From: Nitrospirae bacterium RBG_13_39_12
Lineage (GTDB): Bacteria > Nitrospirota > Thermodesulfovibrionia > Thermodesulfovibrionales > SM23-35
Direction of reading: 5' to 3'
Length of the DNA: 27,754 nucleotides
Assembly (NCBI GenBank): GCA_001805125.1
Contig: MHEF01000023.1
Location: 14,634-42,387, forward strand
Shown: in pieces, positions 8,022 to 15,280 of the stretch
Layout of the letters: each line of letters begins with the position of its first letter
How positions within the stretch are numbered: the stretch's first letter is position 1
Made by a program: the position numbers and the translations under genes
Notes under the pieces: generated by a model
Databases searched by the model: none
What the model was told of the DNA's origin: nothing
Seen by the model: only the letters and a program-made list of their open reading frames with translations

Positions 8022-8207
8022 TGTCATTCCGGCTTGTCCGGAATCTTTTCCCGTATTTTCCCCCTTTGGTAAAGGGGGATGAAGGGGGATTTTTTGAATA
8101 AATCTATTTGCCATAAAATCTCCCCTTGCCCCTCTTTTCCAAAGAGGGGTTCAGAAGGATTCTCTCCTCGGCGAGTCGCTGAGGCGACCCGACAAGCGGG
8201 AATGACA
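8022..8207. repeat. Composite dispersed repeat, TGTCAT family, with a second repeat nested inside
   Basis: Left end TGTCATTCCGG-CTTGT-CCGGAATC and right end (read inward) TGTCATTCCCG-CTTGT-CGGG show the same end and loop as the 3279-3343 element, with different but pairing stems. Between them lies a second, unrelated inverted repeat (8060-8149). The composite occupies most of the 231-base gap between the winged-helix gene and hsdS, and hsdS's likely GAGG ribosome site lies just after its right end. Confidence 0.7.
8060..8149. repeat. Inner inverted repeat with CCCCCTTT/AAAGGGGG hairpins
   Basis: The left half is CCCCCTTT-GGT-AAAGGGGG (8060-8078) followed by a second GGGGG and T6. The right half is CCCCTCTTT-TCC-AAAGAGGGG (8129-8149), preceded by AATCTCCCC. 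The halves are imperfect inverse copies of about 36 bases, and each is a hairpin. The G-rich hairpin followed by T6 could also act as a transcription terminator or attenuator in front of hsdS. Confidence 0.65.
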
Positions 8208-8229
8208 TTAATGAGGTTAAATAGCTTTT

Positions 8230-9465
8230 ATGGCACAAGTAAAAAGTTTACAAACAGGGATTAAATTTAAAGATACGCCGATAGGTAAGATACCGGTGGA
8301 CTGGGAAGTGTTATCATTATCACAAGTGGCTGAAATAAATATGGGGCAATCGCCCTCGTCACAAGTTTGTCATGACTACGAAGACGGCGTGCCATTTTAT
8401 CAGGGCAACGCTGATTTTGGCCCGAAATATCCAACAACAAGGAGATGGTGCAAGAAACCGTTAAAGATAGCTCAGAAAGGTGATATTTTGATAAGCGTGC
8501 GTGCCCCCGTAGGTGAAATAAACATTGTTCCACATGAATGTTGTATTGGAAGAGGACTTAGTGCGATACGAGCAACAAAGATAGATGATAAATATTTGTA
8601 TCAATCTATGCTTTTTCATAGAAAGGCTTTAGAAAAAGTTTCACAAGGCAGTACTTTTGAAGCAATAAACCGGAAAGACCTCTCTGATTTTTTAATGTTC
8701 GCTCCCCCTCTTCCTGAGCAAAAAAAGATCGCTGAGATTTTGACGACTGTTGATGATGCTATTGAGGAGACGGACAGGATTATTGAAAAGACAAAGGAGC
8801 TTAAAAAAGGACTGATGCAGCGACTCCTCACACGCGGCATCGGGCATAAGAAGTTTAAGAAGACGGAGATTGGGAAGATTCCGGAAAAATGGGATGTTGT
8901 CAAGATCGGAGAAGAGTGTGATTGTATAGTTCCAGGGAGAAATAAACCTAAATCATTTGATGGAGAAATTCCTTGGGTTACAATTCCTGACATAATAGAT
9001 CCTAAAATAAAAGAATCAAAACAAGGTCTTTGTGTTTCCTTAGATGAGATAAAAAAGTGTGGGACAAGAGTTGTTCCACGCGGTTCAGTTATCATGTCGT
9101 GTGTTGGAGAATTTGGAATTGTAGCGATAACCGATCGGGAAATAGTTATCAATCAGCAATTACACGCTTTTATTCCATCTAATGACCTCGATGCAAACTT
9201 TCTTCGTTATGTTTTAATTTTACAGAGACCATATATGGAAAAAATTGCCACAAAAACGACTATACCATATATGAATAAGGTTAATTGTAACTCTATACCT
9301 GTACCGAAACCACCTATTAATGAGCAAAGAGAAATTATAAATATTCTGTTGTCTCTTGAAGATAATGATTCTATGGAGCAACAATTTTTAAAATATTTAA
9401 AAGAACTCAAAATATCCCTCATGCAAATTTTACTAACTGGCAAAGTAAGAGTAAAATTGCATTAA
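8230..9465 (+). CDS. hsdS: Type I restriction-modification specificity subunit
   Basis: The DNA-recognition subunit, which sets the bipartite target for both methylation and cleavage. The 411 residues have the usual layout: first target recognition domain (about 20-165), central conserved helix PPLPEQKKIAEILTTVDDAI onward (159-205), second recognition domain (about 212-370) and distal conserved region from PPINEQREIINILLSLEDN onward. The internal symmetry of the family is visible: PIGKIPVDWEVL (17-28) recurs as EIGKIPEKWDVV (213-224). The gene looks complete. It is separated from the upstream gene by a repeat-filled gap, unlike the tight spacing earlier in the operon. GAGG lies 13 bases before the ATG, a loose ribosome site. 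Confidence 0.95.
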   Translation: MAQVKSLQTGIKFKDTPIGKIPVDWEVLSLSQVAEINMGQSPSSQVCHDYEDGVPFYQGNADFGPKYPTTRRWCKKPLKIAQKGDILISVRAPVGEINIVPHECCIGRGLSAIRATKIDDKYLYQSMLFHRKALEKVSQGSTFEAINRKDLSDFLMFAPPLPEQKKIAEILTTVDDAIEETDRIIEKTKELKKGLMQRLLTRGIGHKKFKKTEIGKIPEKWDVVKIGEECDCIVPGRNKPKSFDGEIPWVTIPDIIDPKIKESKQGLCVSLDEIKKCGTRVVPRGSVIMSCVGEFGIVAITDREIVINQQLHAFIPSNDLDANFLRYVLILQRPYMEKIATKTTIPYMNKVNCNSIPVPKPPINEQREIINILLSLEDNDSMEQQFLKYLKELKISLMQILLTGKVRVKLH

Positions 9466-9699
9466 CCCGAAAAATGCAGTTAGGTTTTAAATCTGGCAGG
9501 CACATATGCATCATAATCTCTTGAATGCAGGATTTGCGCATGCATGGTTATTTAAATGATATGAATGAAAACGTGCACGTTTTCTGAGTCATTAAACCGC
9601 TCACAAAGGAGCTGCTCAAGAGCTTTTGCTACACATATGCCTACCGTGAATTGCATTATTTGCATTAATATGCCAAAGCCGATTTTTAACTTGATAATT
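9466..9699. other. Non-coding gap between hsdS and hsdR
   Basis: No supported gene. Short open frames on either strand (9565-9759 and 9552-9773) run through repeats and lack ribosome sites. The stretch holds the 18-base palindrome at 9567-9584 and, beyond it, the hairpin at 9700-9719. Confidence 0.5.
9567..9584. repeat. Perfect 18-bp palindrome between hsdS and hsdR
   Basis: GAAAACGTG followed directly by CACGTTTTC, a perfect palindrome without a spacer. It has the form of a dimer operator site. No promoter boxes were recognised around it. Confidence 0.6.
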
Positions 9700-9719
9700 C
9701 CCTGTAGCTTGCTACAGGG
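9700..9719 (+). repeat. CCCTGTAGC hairpin repeat, possible hsdS terminator
   Basis: CCCTGTAGC-TT-GCTACAGGG, nine perfect pairs, followed by TTTCTTT, so it could terminate transcription behind hsdS. A near-identical hairpin (9841-9862) lies 121 bases on; the single T-A to C-G pair change between them keeps the stem intact. Confidence 0.7.
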
Positions 9720-9727
9720 TTTCTTTG

Positions 9728-9814
9728 TGTCATTCCTGCGAATACGTCTTACATATTGACGGAAGGGATCCATAAGACTAATGAACTGGATTCCGTGTCA
9801 AGCACGGAATGACA
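9728..9814. repeat. TGTCAT-family repeat reaching over the proposed hsdR start
   Basis: Bounded by TGTCAT (9728-9733) and ATGACA (9809-9814). The right end is the typical hairpin ATTCCGTG-TCAAG-CACGGAAT. The left end (TGTCATTCCTGCGAA) has lost its own stem. It includes the first annotated ATG of hsdR at 9781, so the first dozen codons there are repeat sequence. Confidence 0.65.
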
Positions 9815-11124
9815 GAATAACGAAGTTTATAAATTTTGATACCCTGCAGCTTGCTGCAGGGTTGTTCACTGAAGACAATCTTTCTGAAAAACCTGCTATC
9901 GAGCAGTTGAAAAGGCTCGGATATGACTACATTCAGGGTGATGAATTAGACCCTGAACTTAAGGAGAAATGTGAGCGCACAAGCAGGCGTGAGGTTGTTC
10001 TTGTCTCAAGACTGAAGAAGAAGCTTAAAGAGATAAACAAAGATATAACTGAAAACACCATCAACAAGGCAATAAGGCGTGTTACCCATATTCAGGCAGA
10101 AGGGCTTATTGAGGCTAACCAGAAGTTCCATAAAGACCTCATCGCCGGAATATCCATTGATCAGGATTACGGTGGTCACAGGCAAAAGAAGACTGTCAGA
10201 TTCATTGATTTTGAGAAACCTGAAAAGAATGAATTTCTTGTTGTCAACCAACTCTGGGTCAAAGGCCCCTCTGAAACAGATAAACCTGATATAGTTATCT
10301 TTATAAACGGCATTCCATTGGTTGTTATTGAATGTAAAAGCCCTGTTGCAAAACAGACCGGCTTAAGCAAGGCGTTGACTCAGCTTGTCCGCTATCAGAA
10401 TGAAATCCCCCAGTTGTTTCATACAAACCAGATCATTATCGGCCTGAATCTCTTCGGCGCAAAGTACGGTTCAATCGGCGCAGACCCTGAACAATTCCAC
10501 GAATGGAAAGATAAGAGCAAAGAAAAACTTCCTAATATGGCTGACCATCCAAGCGTCAAAGAAATGCTCGCTCTCGGACTTATCAGAAAAGAGGATTTGT
10601 CGGACAAACCAACGTCACAGGAAATCCTGATAGCCGGGGTGCTGAACAAAAAGAACCTGCTCGATATCATTCAGAACTTTATTGCATATGAATACGACAA
10701 GGCGAAGATAATCAAGAAGGTCTGCAGATACCAGCAGTTCAGGGCTGTAAATAAAATTCTTAAACGGGTGACAGAGGAGGACGAAAAACGAGGGGTTGTG
10801 TGGCACTGGCAAGGCTCAGGCAAATCTCTTACAATGCTTTTTGCCGCTGTCAAGCTGAGGCGCGAAGAGGAGAAGCTCAAGAATCCTTTTATTGTTGTTG
10901 TAACAGATCGTATTGACCTTGACGACCAGATAAGCAAGACGTTCAGGAATTGCAATTTTCCGAACCCGGTACAGATAAAGGAAAAGGGCGGAACACACAG
11001 GAAATTATATGATTTATTAAGCGGCAACATCGGGCATACAATCCTTACCACAGTATTCCTTTTCAGAAAGGAATTGACGGAGCCCATATCTAAAGCTAAA
11101 AATATCGTTGTAATGACTGATTAG
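9781..11124 (+). CDS. hsdR: HsdR N-terminal fragment (nuclease plus first helicase motifs)
   Basis: 447 residues up to the premature TAG. It contains the PD-(D/E)xK nuclease (Asp170, Glu184, Lys186) and Walker A (345-349), but lacks the Walker B glutamate and the rest of the motor. Residues 1-27 come from repeat DNA. Family members usually begin a few residues before FTEDNLSEKPAI (29-40), so the native start was probably just upstream. Possible starts are ATG 9781, with GGAAGGG 13 bases upstream, or TTG 9862, which lacks a spaced ribosome site. If made, the fragment might still cut DNA weakly or be degraded. Confidence 0.75.
   Translation: MNWIPCQARNDRITKFINFDTLQLAAGLFTEDNLSEKPAIEQLKRLGYDYIQGDELDPELKEKCERTSRREVVLVSRLKKKLKEINKDITENTINKAIRRVTHIQAEGLIEANQKFHKDLIAGISIDQDYGGHRQKKTVRFIDFEKPEKNEFLVVNQLWVKGPSETDKPDIVIFINGIPLVVIECKSPVAKQTGLSKALTQLVRYQNEIPQLFHTNQIIIGLNLFGAKYGSIGADPEQFHEWKDKSKEKLPNMADHPSVKEMLALGLIRKEDLSDKPTSQEILIAGVLNKKNLLDIIQNFIAYEYDKAKIIKKVCRYQQFRAVNKILKRVTEEDEKRGVVWHWQGSGKSLTMLFAAVKLRREEEKLKNPFIVVVTDRIDLDDQISKTFRNCNFPNPVQIKEKGGTHRKLYDLLSGNIGHTILTTVFLFRKELTEPISKAKNIVVMTD
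9841..9862. repeat. CCCTGCAGC hairpin repeat inside the 5' end of hsdR
   Basis: ACCCTGCAGC-TT-GCTGCAGGGT, ten perfect pairs. It ends where the conserved HsdR N-terminus (FTEDNLSEKPAI) begins. It is the second copy of the 9700-9719 hairpin with a compensatory base-pair change. Confidence 0.7.
11122..11124 (+). other. Nonsense codon replacing the DEAH glutamate of HsdR
   Basis: The codons around it read GTA ATG ACT GAT TAG GCG CAT AGA AGC CAG, that is VMTD-stop-AHRSQ. HsdR and other superfamily 2 helicases have DEAH here. A G-to-T change of GAG explains it; no frame change occurs on either side. Confidence 0.85.
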
Positions 11125-11160
11125 GCGCATAGAAGCCAGTATGGATCTTATGCACTGAAT

Positions 11161-12903
11161 ATGAGGAATGCACTTCCCAACGCTTCTTTTTTCGCCTTTA
11201 CAGGTACGCCGCTCGATAAAAGAGACCGGAATACCTATCGCCATTTCAGCCCTGTAGGTGAGAAATATCTTGACGCTTACACAATCAAAAATGCCGAGGA
11301 CGACGGGGAGATCGTACCTGTTAAATATGCGAGCAGGATGGCTCAGTTGCAGGTTGTCGGGAAGACTATTGACCAGCTCTTTGATGAACTTTTCTACGAC
11401 AAGACACCTGAAGAAAAAGCAAAGTTAAAGAAAAAATATGCAACAATAGATACTCTTGCAAAATCAGACAGGCGTATTGCAAGGATTGCCAGGGATATAA
11501 TCGAACATTATTCAGATCATATAAAGCCTAATGGTTTCAAGGCGCAGATAGTAGCTCCTGACAGAGAGGCAGCAGTCATGTATAAAAATGAACTTGATAA
11601 ACTTGTAGGGTCTGAACGTTCGGCAGTTGTGATGACAGTAAATAATGATGATTCTAAAGAATGGAAAGAAAAATACAAGCTTACCCCACCTAAAGAAAAG
11701 AGCATAAAAGAGGCTTTTATTGATCATAAAAATTCGCTTGAGTTTCTTATTGTCTGCGATAAGCTCCTGACCGGGTTTGATGCACCAATAGAACAGGTGA
11801 TGTATCTTGATCAAAGATTAAGGGAGCATACATTGCTCCAGGCAATTGCCCGTACAAACCGTACATTTCCGAGAAAGAATTTTGGTCTTGTTGTTGATTA
11901 CGCCGGTGTTGGAAAAGAGCTTGCCGAGGCGCTGGTGATGTTTGACAAGGAAGACCTTGAGGGCATCTTTGGAACTGATGACATAAAGAAAGAATTAGCC
12001 AATCTCGCCTACTGGCATAAAGAAACAATGAAATATTTTGAAAAGGTAAACCGTTCAAGGGGAAGGCCGGAAGACATATTGCAGAGATGCATGGAGATTC
12101 TTGAGCCGGAGGATGTTAGATCACAGTTTGATATGGCCTTCAGAGAATTTGCAAAAAGCATGGACCTTTTGATGCCGGACCCGGTAGTCAATCCTTATGT
12201 GGAAGACTTTAAATTCATCGGGACTATACGCGAAGGAGCTAAAAATCTTTACCGTGATGAGCGCATGAGTCTGAAAGACTGCAGCAAGAAAGTAGAGGCC
12301 CTGATTCATGCTCATATAACAGATATAGGGATAGAGGAAATTCTTGAGCCGATAAATATCACCGCGCCTGATTTTAAGGAAAAGCTTGAAATTAAAGGTA
12401 GTACACGAGCAAAGGCAAGTCATATTGAATATGCAATGAGAGAAACTGTTGCGGAAAAGATTGCCGAAGACCCGGTTTTTTATGGCTCACTTAAAGACCA
12501 ACTGGAAACATTGATTGCAGAAAACAAAAAAGAGAGAAAAGATGAGGCAGAATACCTGAAAATCCTTCTGCAAATCAGGGAGCGGGAAGAAAGAAGAGAG
12601 ACTTATGCAAAGTCTCTTGGATTAAAGGACACCAAAGAGTTGGCTTTTTACGGGTTGTTCAGTCAGTTTAAGGGAAAACTATTTCACGATTCCAATAAGG
12701 AACAGGTAGAATTTACAAAGGAAATTATCAGGATAATTAAAGAGAAGCGGGTTATTGACTGGACAGAGAAAGAGGATATTAAACGAGAAATAAGGAGCCT
12801 GATCAGGAGGAAACTTAAAGCCGGTGGATGTCCAAAGGATGAAACAGAGCCTTTAGTCTACGGGATCATGTCTCTCGCAAGCTCTCAACTGAAAGATATT
12901 TAA
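11161..12903 (+). CDS. hsdR: HsdR C-terminal fragment (rest of motor and docking domain)
   Basis: In-frame remainder of hsdR; coding similarity resumes directly after the stop at 11125, and ATG 11161 is merely the first ATG. 580 residues from that ATG. It carries FFAFTGTPLDK, the RecA-like domain 2 with LLTGFDAPIEQVMYLD and LLQAIARTNRTFP, and the helical C-terminus. There is no ribosome site before ATG 11161, so independent translation is not supported. Confidence 0.75.
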   Translation: MRNALPNASFFAFTGTPLDKRDRNTYRHFSPVGEKYLDAYTIKNAEDDGEIVPVKYASRMAQLQVVGKTIDQLFDELFYDKTPEEKAKLKKKYATIDTLAKSDRRIARIARDIIEHYSDHIKPNGFKAQIVAPDREAAVMYKNELDKLVGSERSAVVMTVNNDDSKEWKEKYKLTPPKEKSIKEAFIDHKNSLEFLIVCDKLLTGFDAPIEQVMYLDQRLREHTLLQAIARTNRTFPRKNFGLVVDYAGVGKELAEALVMFDKEDLEGIFGTDDIKKELANLAYWHKETMKYFEKVNRSRGRPEDILQRCMEILEPEDVRSQFDMAFREFAKSMDLLMPDPVVNPYVEDFKFIGTIREGAKNLYRDERMSLKDCSKKVEALIHAHITDIGIEEILEPINITAPDFKEKLEIKGSTRAKASHIEYAMRETVAEKIAEDPVFYGSLKDQLETLIAENKKERKDEAEYLKILLQIREREERRETYAKSLGLKDTKELAFYGLFSQFKGKLFHDSNKEQVEFTKEIIRIIKEKRVIDWTEKEDIKREIRSLIRRKLKAGGCPKDETEPLVYGIMSLASSQLKDI

Positions 12904-12904
12904 T

Positions 12905-13639
12905 ATGGAACAAATAACATACGGCAAAAAAAAGATAAAGTTTGAAATTAAAAGAGGCAGACGCAAAAAAACAGTAGCACTGCAGATACAACCCAATTCT
13001 ACAGTCGTAGTCCTGTCACCTTATCTTTTGGGAAAAGATCGGATAAAAGAAATCCTCTTGAAGCGGGCCGGGTGGATTGTGCAGAAGCAGGAAAAGATCA
13101 GAAAACTCATTGCCGAAATACCCAAGAAAGAATTTGTAAGCGGGGAGTCTTTCCCGTATATAGGGAAACAATATCGACTAAAAGTAATAAGAATAAATCA
13201 TGGAAAAGAGCGTCTCTGCAAACTTATGGGCGGCAGATTTTATGTTGAAATTAGCAATAAATTATCGGGCAAGGCAATATCCGAGTCTGTGAGAAGAAAG
13301 CTCATCGAATGGTATATTGAACAGGCAACGAGAAAAATAAATGAACGCCTCAAGAGATATTCCAAACTTATAGGCAAGAAGCCCGAAAAAATAATAATAA
13401 CAAAGCAGGGAAAACGTTGGGGCAGTTGTTCCCACTCAGGAGTCTTAAGATTTAACTGGAAGATAGTTATGACACCAATATCAATGATCGATTATGTTGT
13501 TGTCCATGAGCTTTGCCATCTTATTGTTAAAAATCATTCTGAAAAATTCTGGAATAAGATTGGATCAATTATCCCGGATTACAAAAAAAAGCGGCATTGG
13601 TTAAAAGAAAATAGTTTTTTTCTGTCTGAATTGTTGTAG
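12905..13639 (+). CDS. YgjP-like (DUF45) zinc metallopeptidase
   Basis: 244 residues. The second half is a gluzincin-type site: KQGKRWGSCSHSGVLRFNW (167-185), then HELCH (201-205; His201, Glu202, His205) and a third ligand candidate His211 in KNHSEKFW. This is the YgjP/SprT-like M48-related pattern (DUF45). The first half is basic and beta-rich, as in the family. The substrate is not known for most members. Genes of this family often lie directly behind hsdR; here the ATG follows the hsdR TAA by one base, so it is surely part of the operon and depends on transcription through the broken hsdR. No signal peptide, so it is cytoplasmic. It is intact, ending in TAG. Confidence 0.9.
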   Translation: MEQITYGKKKIKFEIKRGRRKKTVALQIQPNSTVVVLSPYLLGKDRIKEILLKRAGWIVQKQEKIRKLIAEIPKKEFVSGESFPYIGKQYRLKVIRINHGKERLCKLMGGRFYVEISNKLSGKAISESVRRKLIEWYIEQATRKINERLKRYSKLIGKKPEKIIITKQGKRWGSCSHSGVLRFNWKIVMTPISMIDYVVVHELCHLIVKNHSEKFWNKIGSIIPDYKKKRHWLKENSFFLSELL

Positions 13640-13869
13640 AGGGAAAAATAAAGAGATAGTTGTTCAAAGAAAGCACAGGGGTTGAGCTTCAAACTTCAAC
13701 ACTCTAAAGCTAAAGTATCCCGAAGGGATCAATATTGAGCATGAGAGAGGAAAACAAACAGAAGAAATCGAATTTCAATTGAAGTGGAAGATTTAGTAAA
13801 TAAAATGTAACACTAATACTCTCTAATCTCAAAAAGCATATAAGTTCCTGAACTAAACACCCTAATACT
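13640..13869. other. Non-coding gap behind the restriction operon
   Basis: No convincing gene. A small hairpin ATCCC-GAA-GGGAT (13717-13729) is visible, without a T-run. This is the likely right edge of the restriction island, which is inference from gene content only. Confidence 0.4.
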
Positions 13870-13878
13870 TGGTATAAT
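13870..13878 (+). promoter_or_regulatory. Extended -10 promoter of the Lys-rich small gene
   Basis: TGGTATAAT is a perfect TGn-TATAAT. No clear -35. The start codon at 13915 lies 36 bases downstream, a short leader with a strong ribosome site. Confidence 0.55.
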
Positions 13879-13914
13879 AATGATGATGATTACTATTAAT
13901 AAAGGAGGCATTTA

Positions 13915-14016
13915 ATGGGTAAAGAAAAAGACAAGAAAAAAACAAATCTAAAGAAAAAACCAAAACACACCCTTAAAGAAAAAAGACAATTGAAAAAAGA
14001 AAAAGCGATTAGCTAA
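13915..14016 (+). CDS. Lys-rich 33-residue small protein
   Basis: An ATG six bases after a full AAAGGAGG ribosome site opens a 33-codon frame ending in TAA. The product begins MGKEKDKKKTNLKKKPKH and ends EKAIS. About half of its residues are lysine, and there are nearly no hydrophobic residues, so it is probably unfolded and very basic. With its own extended -10 promoter, the signals are better than for most genes in this window. Short Lys-rich proteins of this type occur as hypotheticals in several phyla; the function is unknown to me. Nucleic-acid or ribosome binding would fit the charge, but that is only a guess. It is free-standing and convergent with the DUF4416 gene. Confidence 0.7.
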   Translation: MGKEKDKKKTNLKKKPKHTLKEKRQLKKEKAIS

Positions 14017-14117
14017 CTCCATTCCGAAGTCAGCAATAAAGTAGTTTCAATTAAGGCCACGGAGTTCTATGTATTAAAGAGAACATTTTAAGGGATTGGT
14101 AAACGTGATAAAAAATA

Positions 14118-14645
14118 TCATGAATTGACTTGCATCTTTTTTAGCAGTTCTCTTGCATTCATAAATATATCAATACACGTTTTATCCTGATAATCCCTGT
14201 AGGTAAAGAGGTGAGGATTGTATGTTCCATCTTTGAAAATAAGTGTAACCTCGGCGTAAATCCCTTTTCCTAAATAGATGCGGTGAACGTAATTTTTTGT
14301 GGATGCGAGGACTATATTGAACAAAGTAAGGTAACCGGGATCGAGATTGATGCGTCTTTTCCCATCAGATGATAATTCATCTTCGATTGTATTGGTCTTT
14401 AATTTAATGTCAGCAAGAAATCCGGGATCAATCAGGGTTTTAAAAAAAATAAACTGCCTGAATAACGGCCATCCGATTTCATCCTTATAGTAATCAGAGT
14501 ATTGCCATGATGCAGGCTGACTTGAAAGTAAAATATCTCCGAAGTTTTGCTCTAGTATATTTTTTGATTTATTTAATATTCCTTCATCGGAATAAAGTGT
14601 TCCGACGAAAAGAAGTGAGGGATCACAAGGCCTGACCCTTCCCAT
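14118..14645 (-). CDS. DUF4416 family protein
   Basis: 175 residues that match the DUF4416 pattern: PSLLFVGTLYSDEGIL near the start, SDYYKDEIGWPLFRQFIFFK (50-69), DIKLKTNTIEDEL, then INLDPGYLTLFNIVLASTKN, HRIYLGKGIYAEVTLIF and TYRDYQD. No catalytic residues are established for this family and I cannot assign a function. Full length. Its ATG is two bases after the stop of the TlpA-like gene, so both are one transcript. No signal peptide; probably cytoplasmic. Confidence 0.85.
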   Translation of the reverse strand: MGRVRPCDPSLLFVGTLYSDEGILNKSKNILEQNFGDILLSSQPASWQYSDYYKDEIGWPLFRQFIFFKTLIDPGFLADIKLKTNTIEDELSSDGKRRINLDPGYLTLFNIVLASTKNYVHRIYLGKGIYAEVTLIFKDGTYNPHLFTYRDYQDKTCIDIFMNARELLKKMQVNS

Positions 14646-14647
14646 GG

Positions 14648-15154
14648 CTATTTTTCATCAACAAGTTTGAGCAGTGCTTCTACAACAATTGGGGTGTCCC
14701 ATTCTGCCGGACCTATCACTTTTTCCCTCAGAATTCCATTCTTGTCGATTATGTAAGTCTCGGGCACACCCGTAACCCCGAAGAATTTAGCAGCAGAACT
14801 ATCGGGATTGAGATATACAGGAAAGGTGTAGCCATTTATTTTCATATAACTCAATGCATTGCGCTCACTGTCTTTAAATAGGATGGTTATCATCTTGAAT
14901 TTGGAGTTAACTGACATCTTTCTGAATAAATTTTCGATGGACGGCAGTTCATCCACGCACGGCTCGCACCAGGTGGCCCAGAAATTAACAAATACGACCG
15001 AACCTTTCAATTCAGCAAGTCTTATTTTATTGTTATTGGAGTCGACAAGTTCAATGTCAGTAAATGCCGGGGGATGCTGTTGTCTTGCGATGAAAAAAAC
15101 CATAATGATTACAGAGAGCAAGACGATAAAAAGGATAGGTCCCTTGGATTTCAA
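14648..15154 (-). CDS. Membrane-anchored TlpA/ResA-type thioredoxin
   Basis: 168 residues. A single hydrophobic segment (about 6-23, ILFIVLLSVIIMVFFIA) anchors the protein with its thioredoxin domain outside the cytoplasmic membrane. The active site is WCEPC (62-66) in VVFVNFWATWCEPCVDELPS, and the cis-proline is Pro131 in GVPETYIIDKNG. Such proteins reduce disulfides, often apocytochrome c haem motifs or other exported targets. The start is TTG at 15154 with no clear ribosome site, and a dispersed repeat ends 16 bases upstream, which may have replaced the native leader. First gene of a pair with DUF4416. A cytochrome-maturation role is possible, but no cytochrome gene is nearby. Confidence 0.88.
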   Translation of the reverse strand: MKSKGPILFIVLLSVIIMVFFIARQQHPPAFTDIELVDSNNNKIRLAELKGSVVFVNFWATWCEPCVDELPSIENLFRKMSVNSKFKMITILFKDSERNALSYMKINGYTFPVYLNPDSSAAKFFGVTGVPETYIIDKNGILREKVIGPAEWDTPIVVEALLKLVDEK

Positions 15155-15169
15155 TTTATGTTATTGCGA

Positions 15170-15259
15170 GTCATTGCGGGGAGGTGACAGTCTTTTCTAA
15201 GGAGATTGTTCCGAGCCAGTTTTGAGATCGCTTCTTCGCCCTTGGCGGATCGCAATGAC
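15170..15259. repeat. GTCATTGCG-ended dispersed repeat
   Basis: GTCATTGCG (15170-15178) and CGCAATGAC (15251-15259) are perfect 9-base terminal inverse repeats, 90 bases overall, between clpC and the TlpA-like gene. The interior (GAGATCGCTTCTTCGCCCTTGG) has the look of a widespread class of bacterial intergenic repeats. No other copy is in this window. Confidence 0.6.
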
Positions 15260-15280
15260 ATTTCATCAAACTTGTTTGAA

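Larger units (their letters stand above)
9781..12903 (+). pseudogene. hsdR: Type I restriction endonuclease subunit, interrupted by an in-frame TAG
   Basis: The motor and nuclease subunit of the type I enzyme, which translocates DNA and cuts it. Read through the stop, it is one uninterrupted frame of 1040 residues, a normal HsdR length. Order of parts: nuclease domain with KPD (Asp170) and ECK (Glu184, Lys186); helicase Walker A HWQGSGKS (342-349); motif II VVMTD-stop-AHRSQYG; motif III FFAFTGTPLDK; motif VI LLQAIARTNR; C-terminal helical domain that docks on HsdM/HsdS. The only lesion is TAG at codon 448, where HsdR proteins have the Glu of DEAH; GAG to TAG is one base change. TAG is a normal stop for hsdM, the winged-helix gene, the YgjP-like gene and others here, so recoding is unlikely. 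The start is also doubtful because of repeats. Restriction activity is probably lost, unless the stop is an assembly or sequencing error. Confidence 0.85.

Noticed and set aside
8079..8264. Open frame of 61 codons before hsdS
   Set aside because: It lies mostly within the two nested repeats and overlaps the start of hsdS; no ribosome site or family.
9552..9773. Open frames on both strands in the hsdS-hsdR gap
   Set aside because: They cross the palindrome and repeat hairpins, have no ribosome sites and resemble nothing known.
8022..9862. Clustered repeats as a CRISPR array
   Set aside because: Units are inverted hairpins of unequal length, without regular direct repeats and spacers, and there are no cas genes.
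11122..11124. TAG read as an amino acid (pyrrolysine or suppressor recoding)
   Set aside because: TAG ends the LysM-NlpC/P60, hsdM, winged-helix, TlpA-like and YgjP-like genes here, and the site normally holds Glu; a point mutation or error is simpler.
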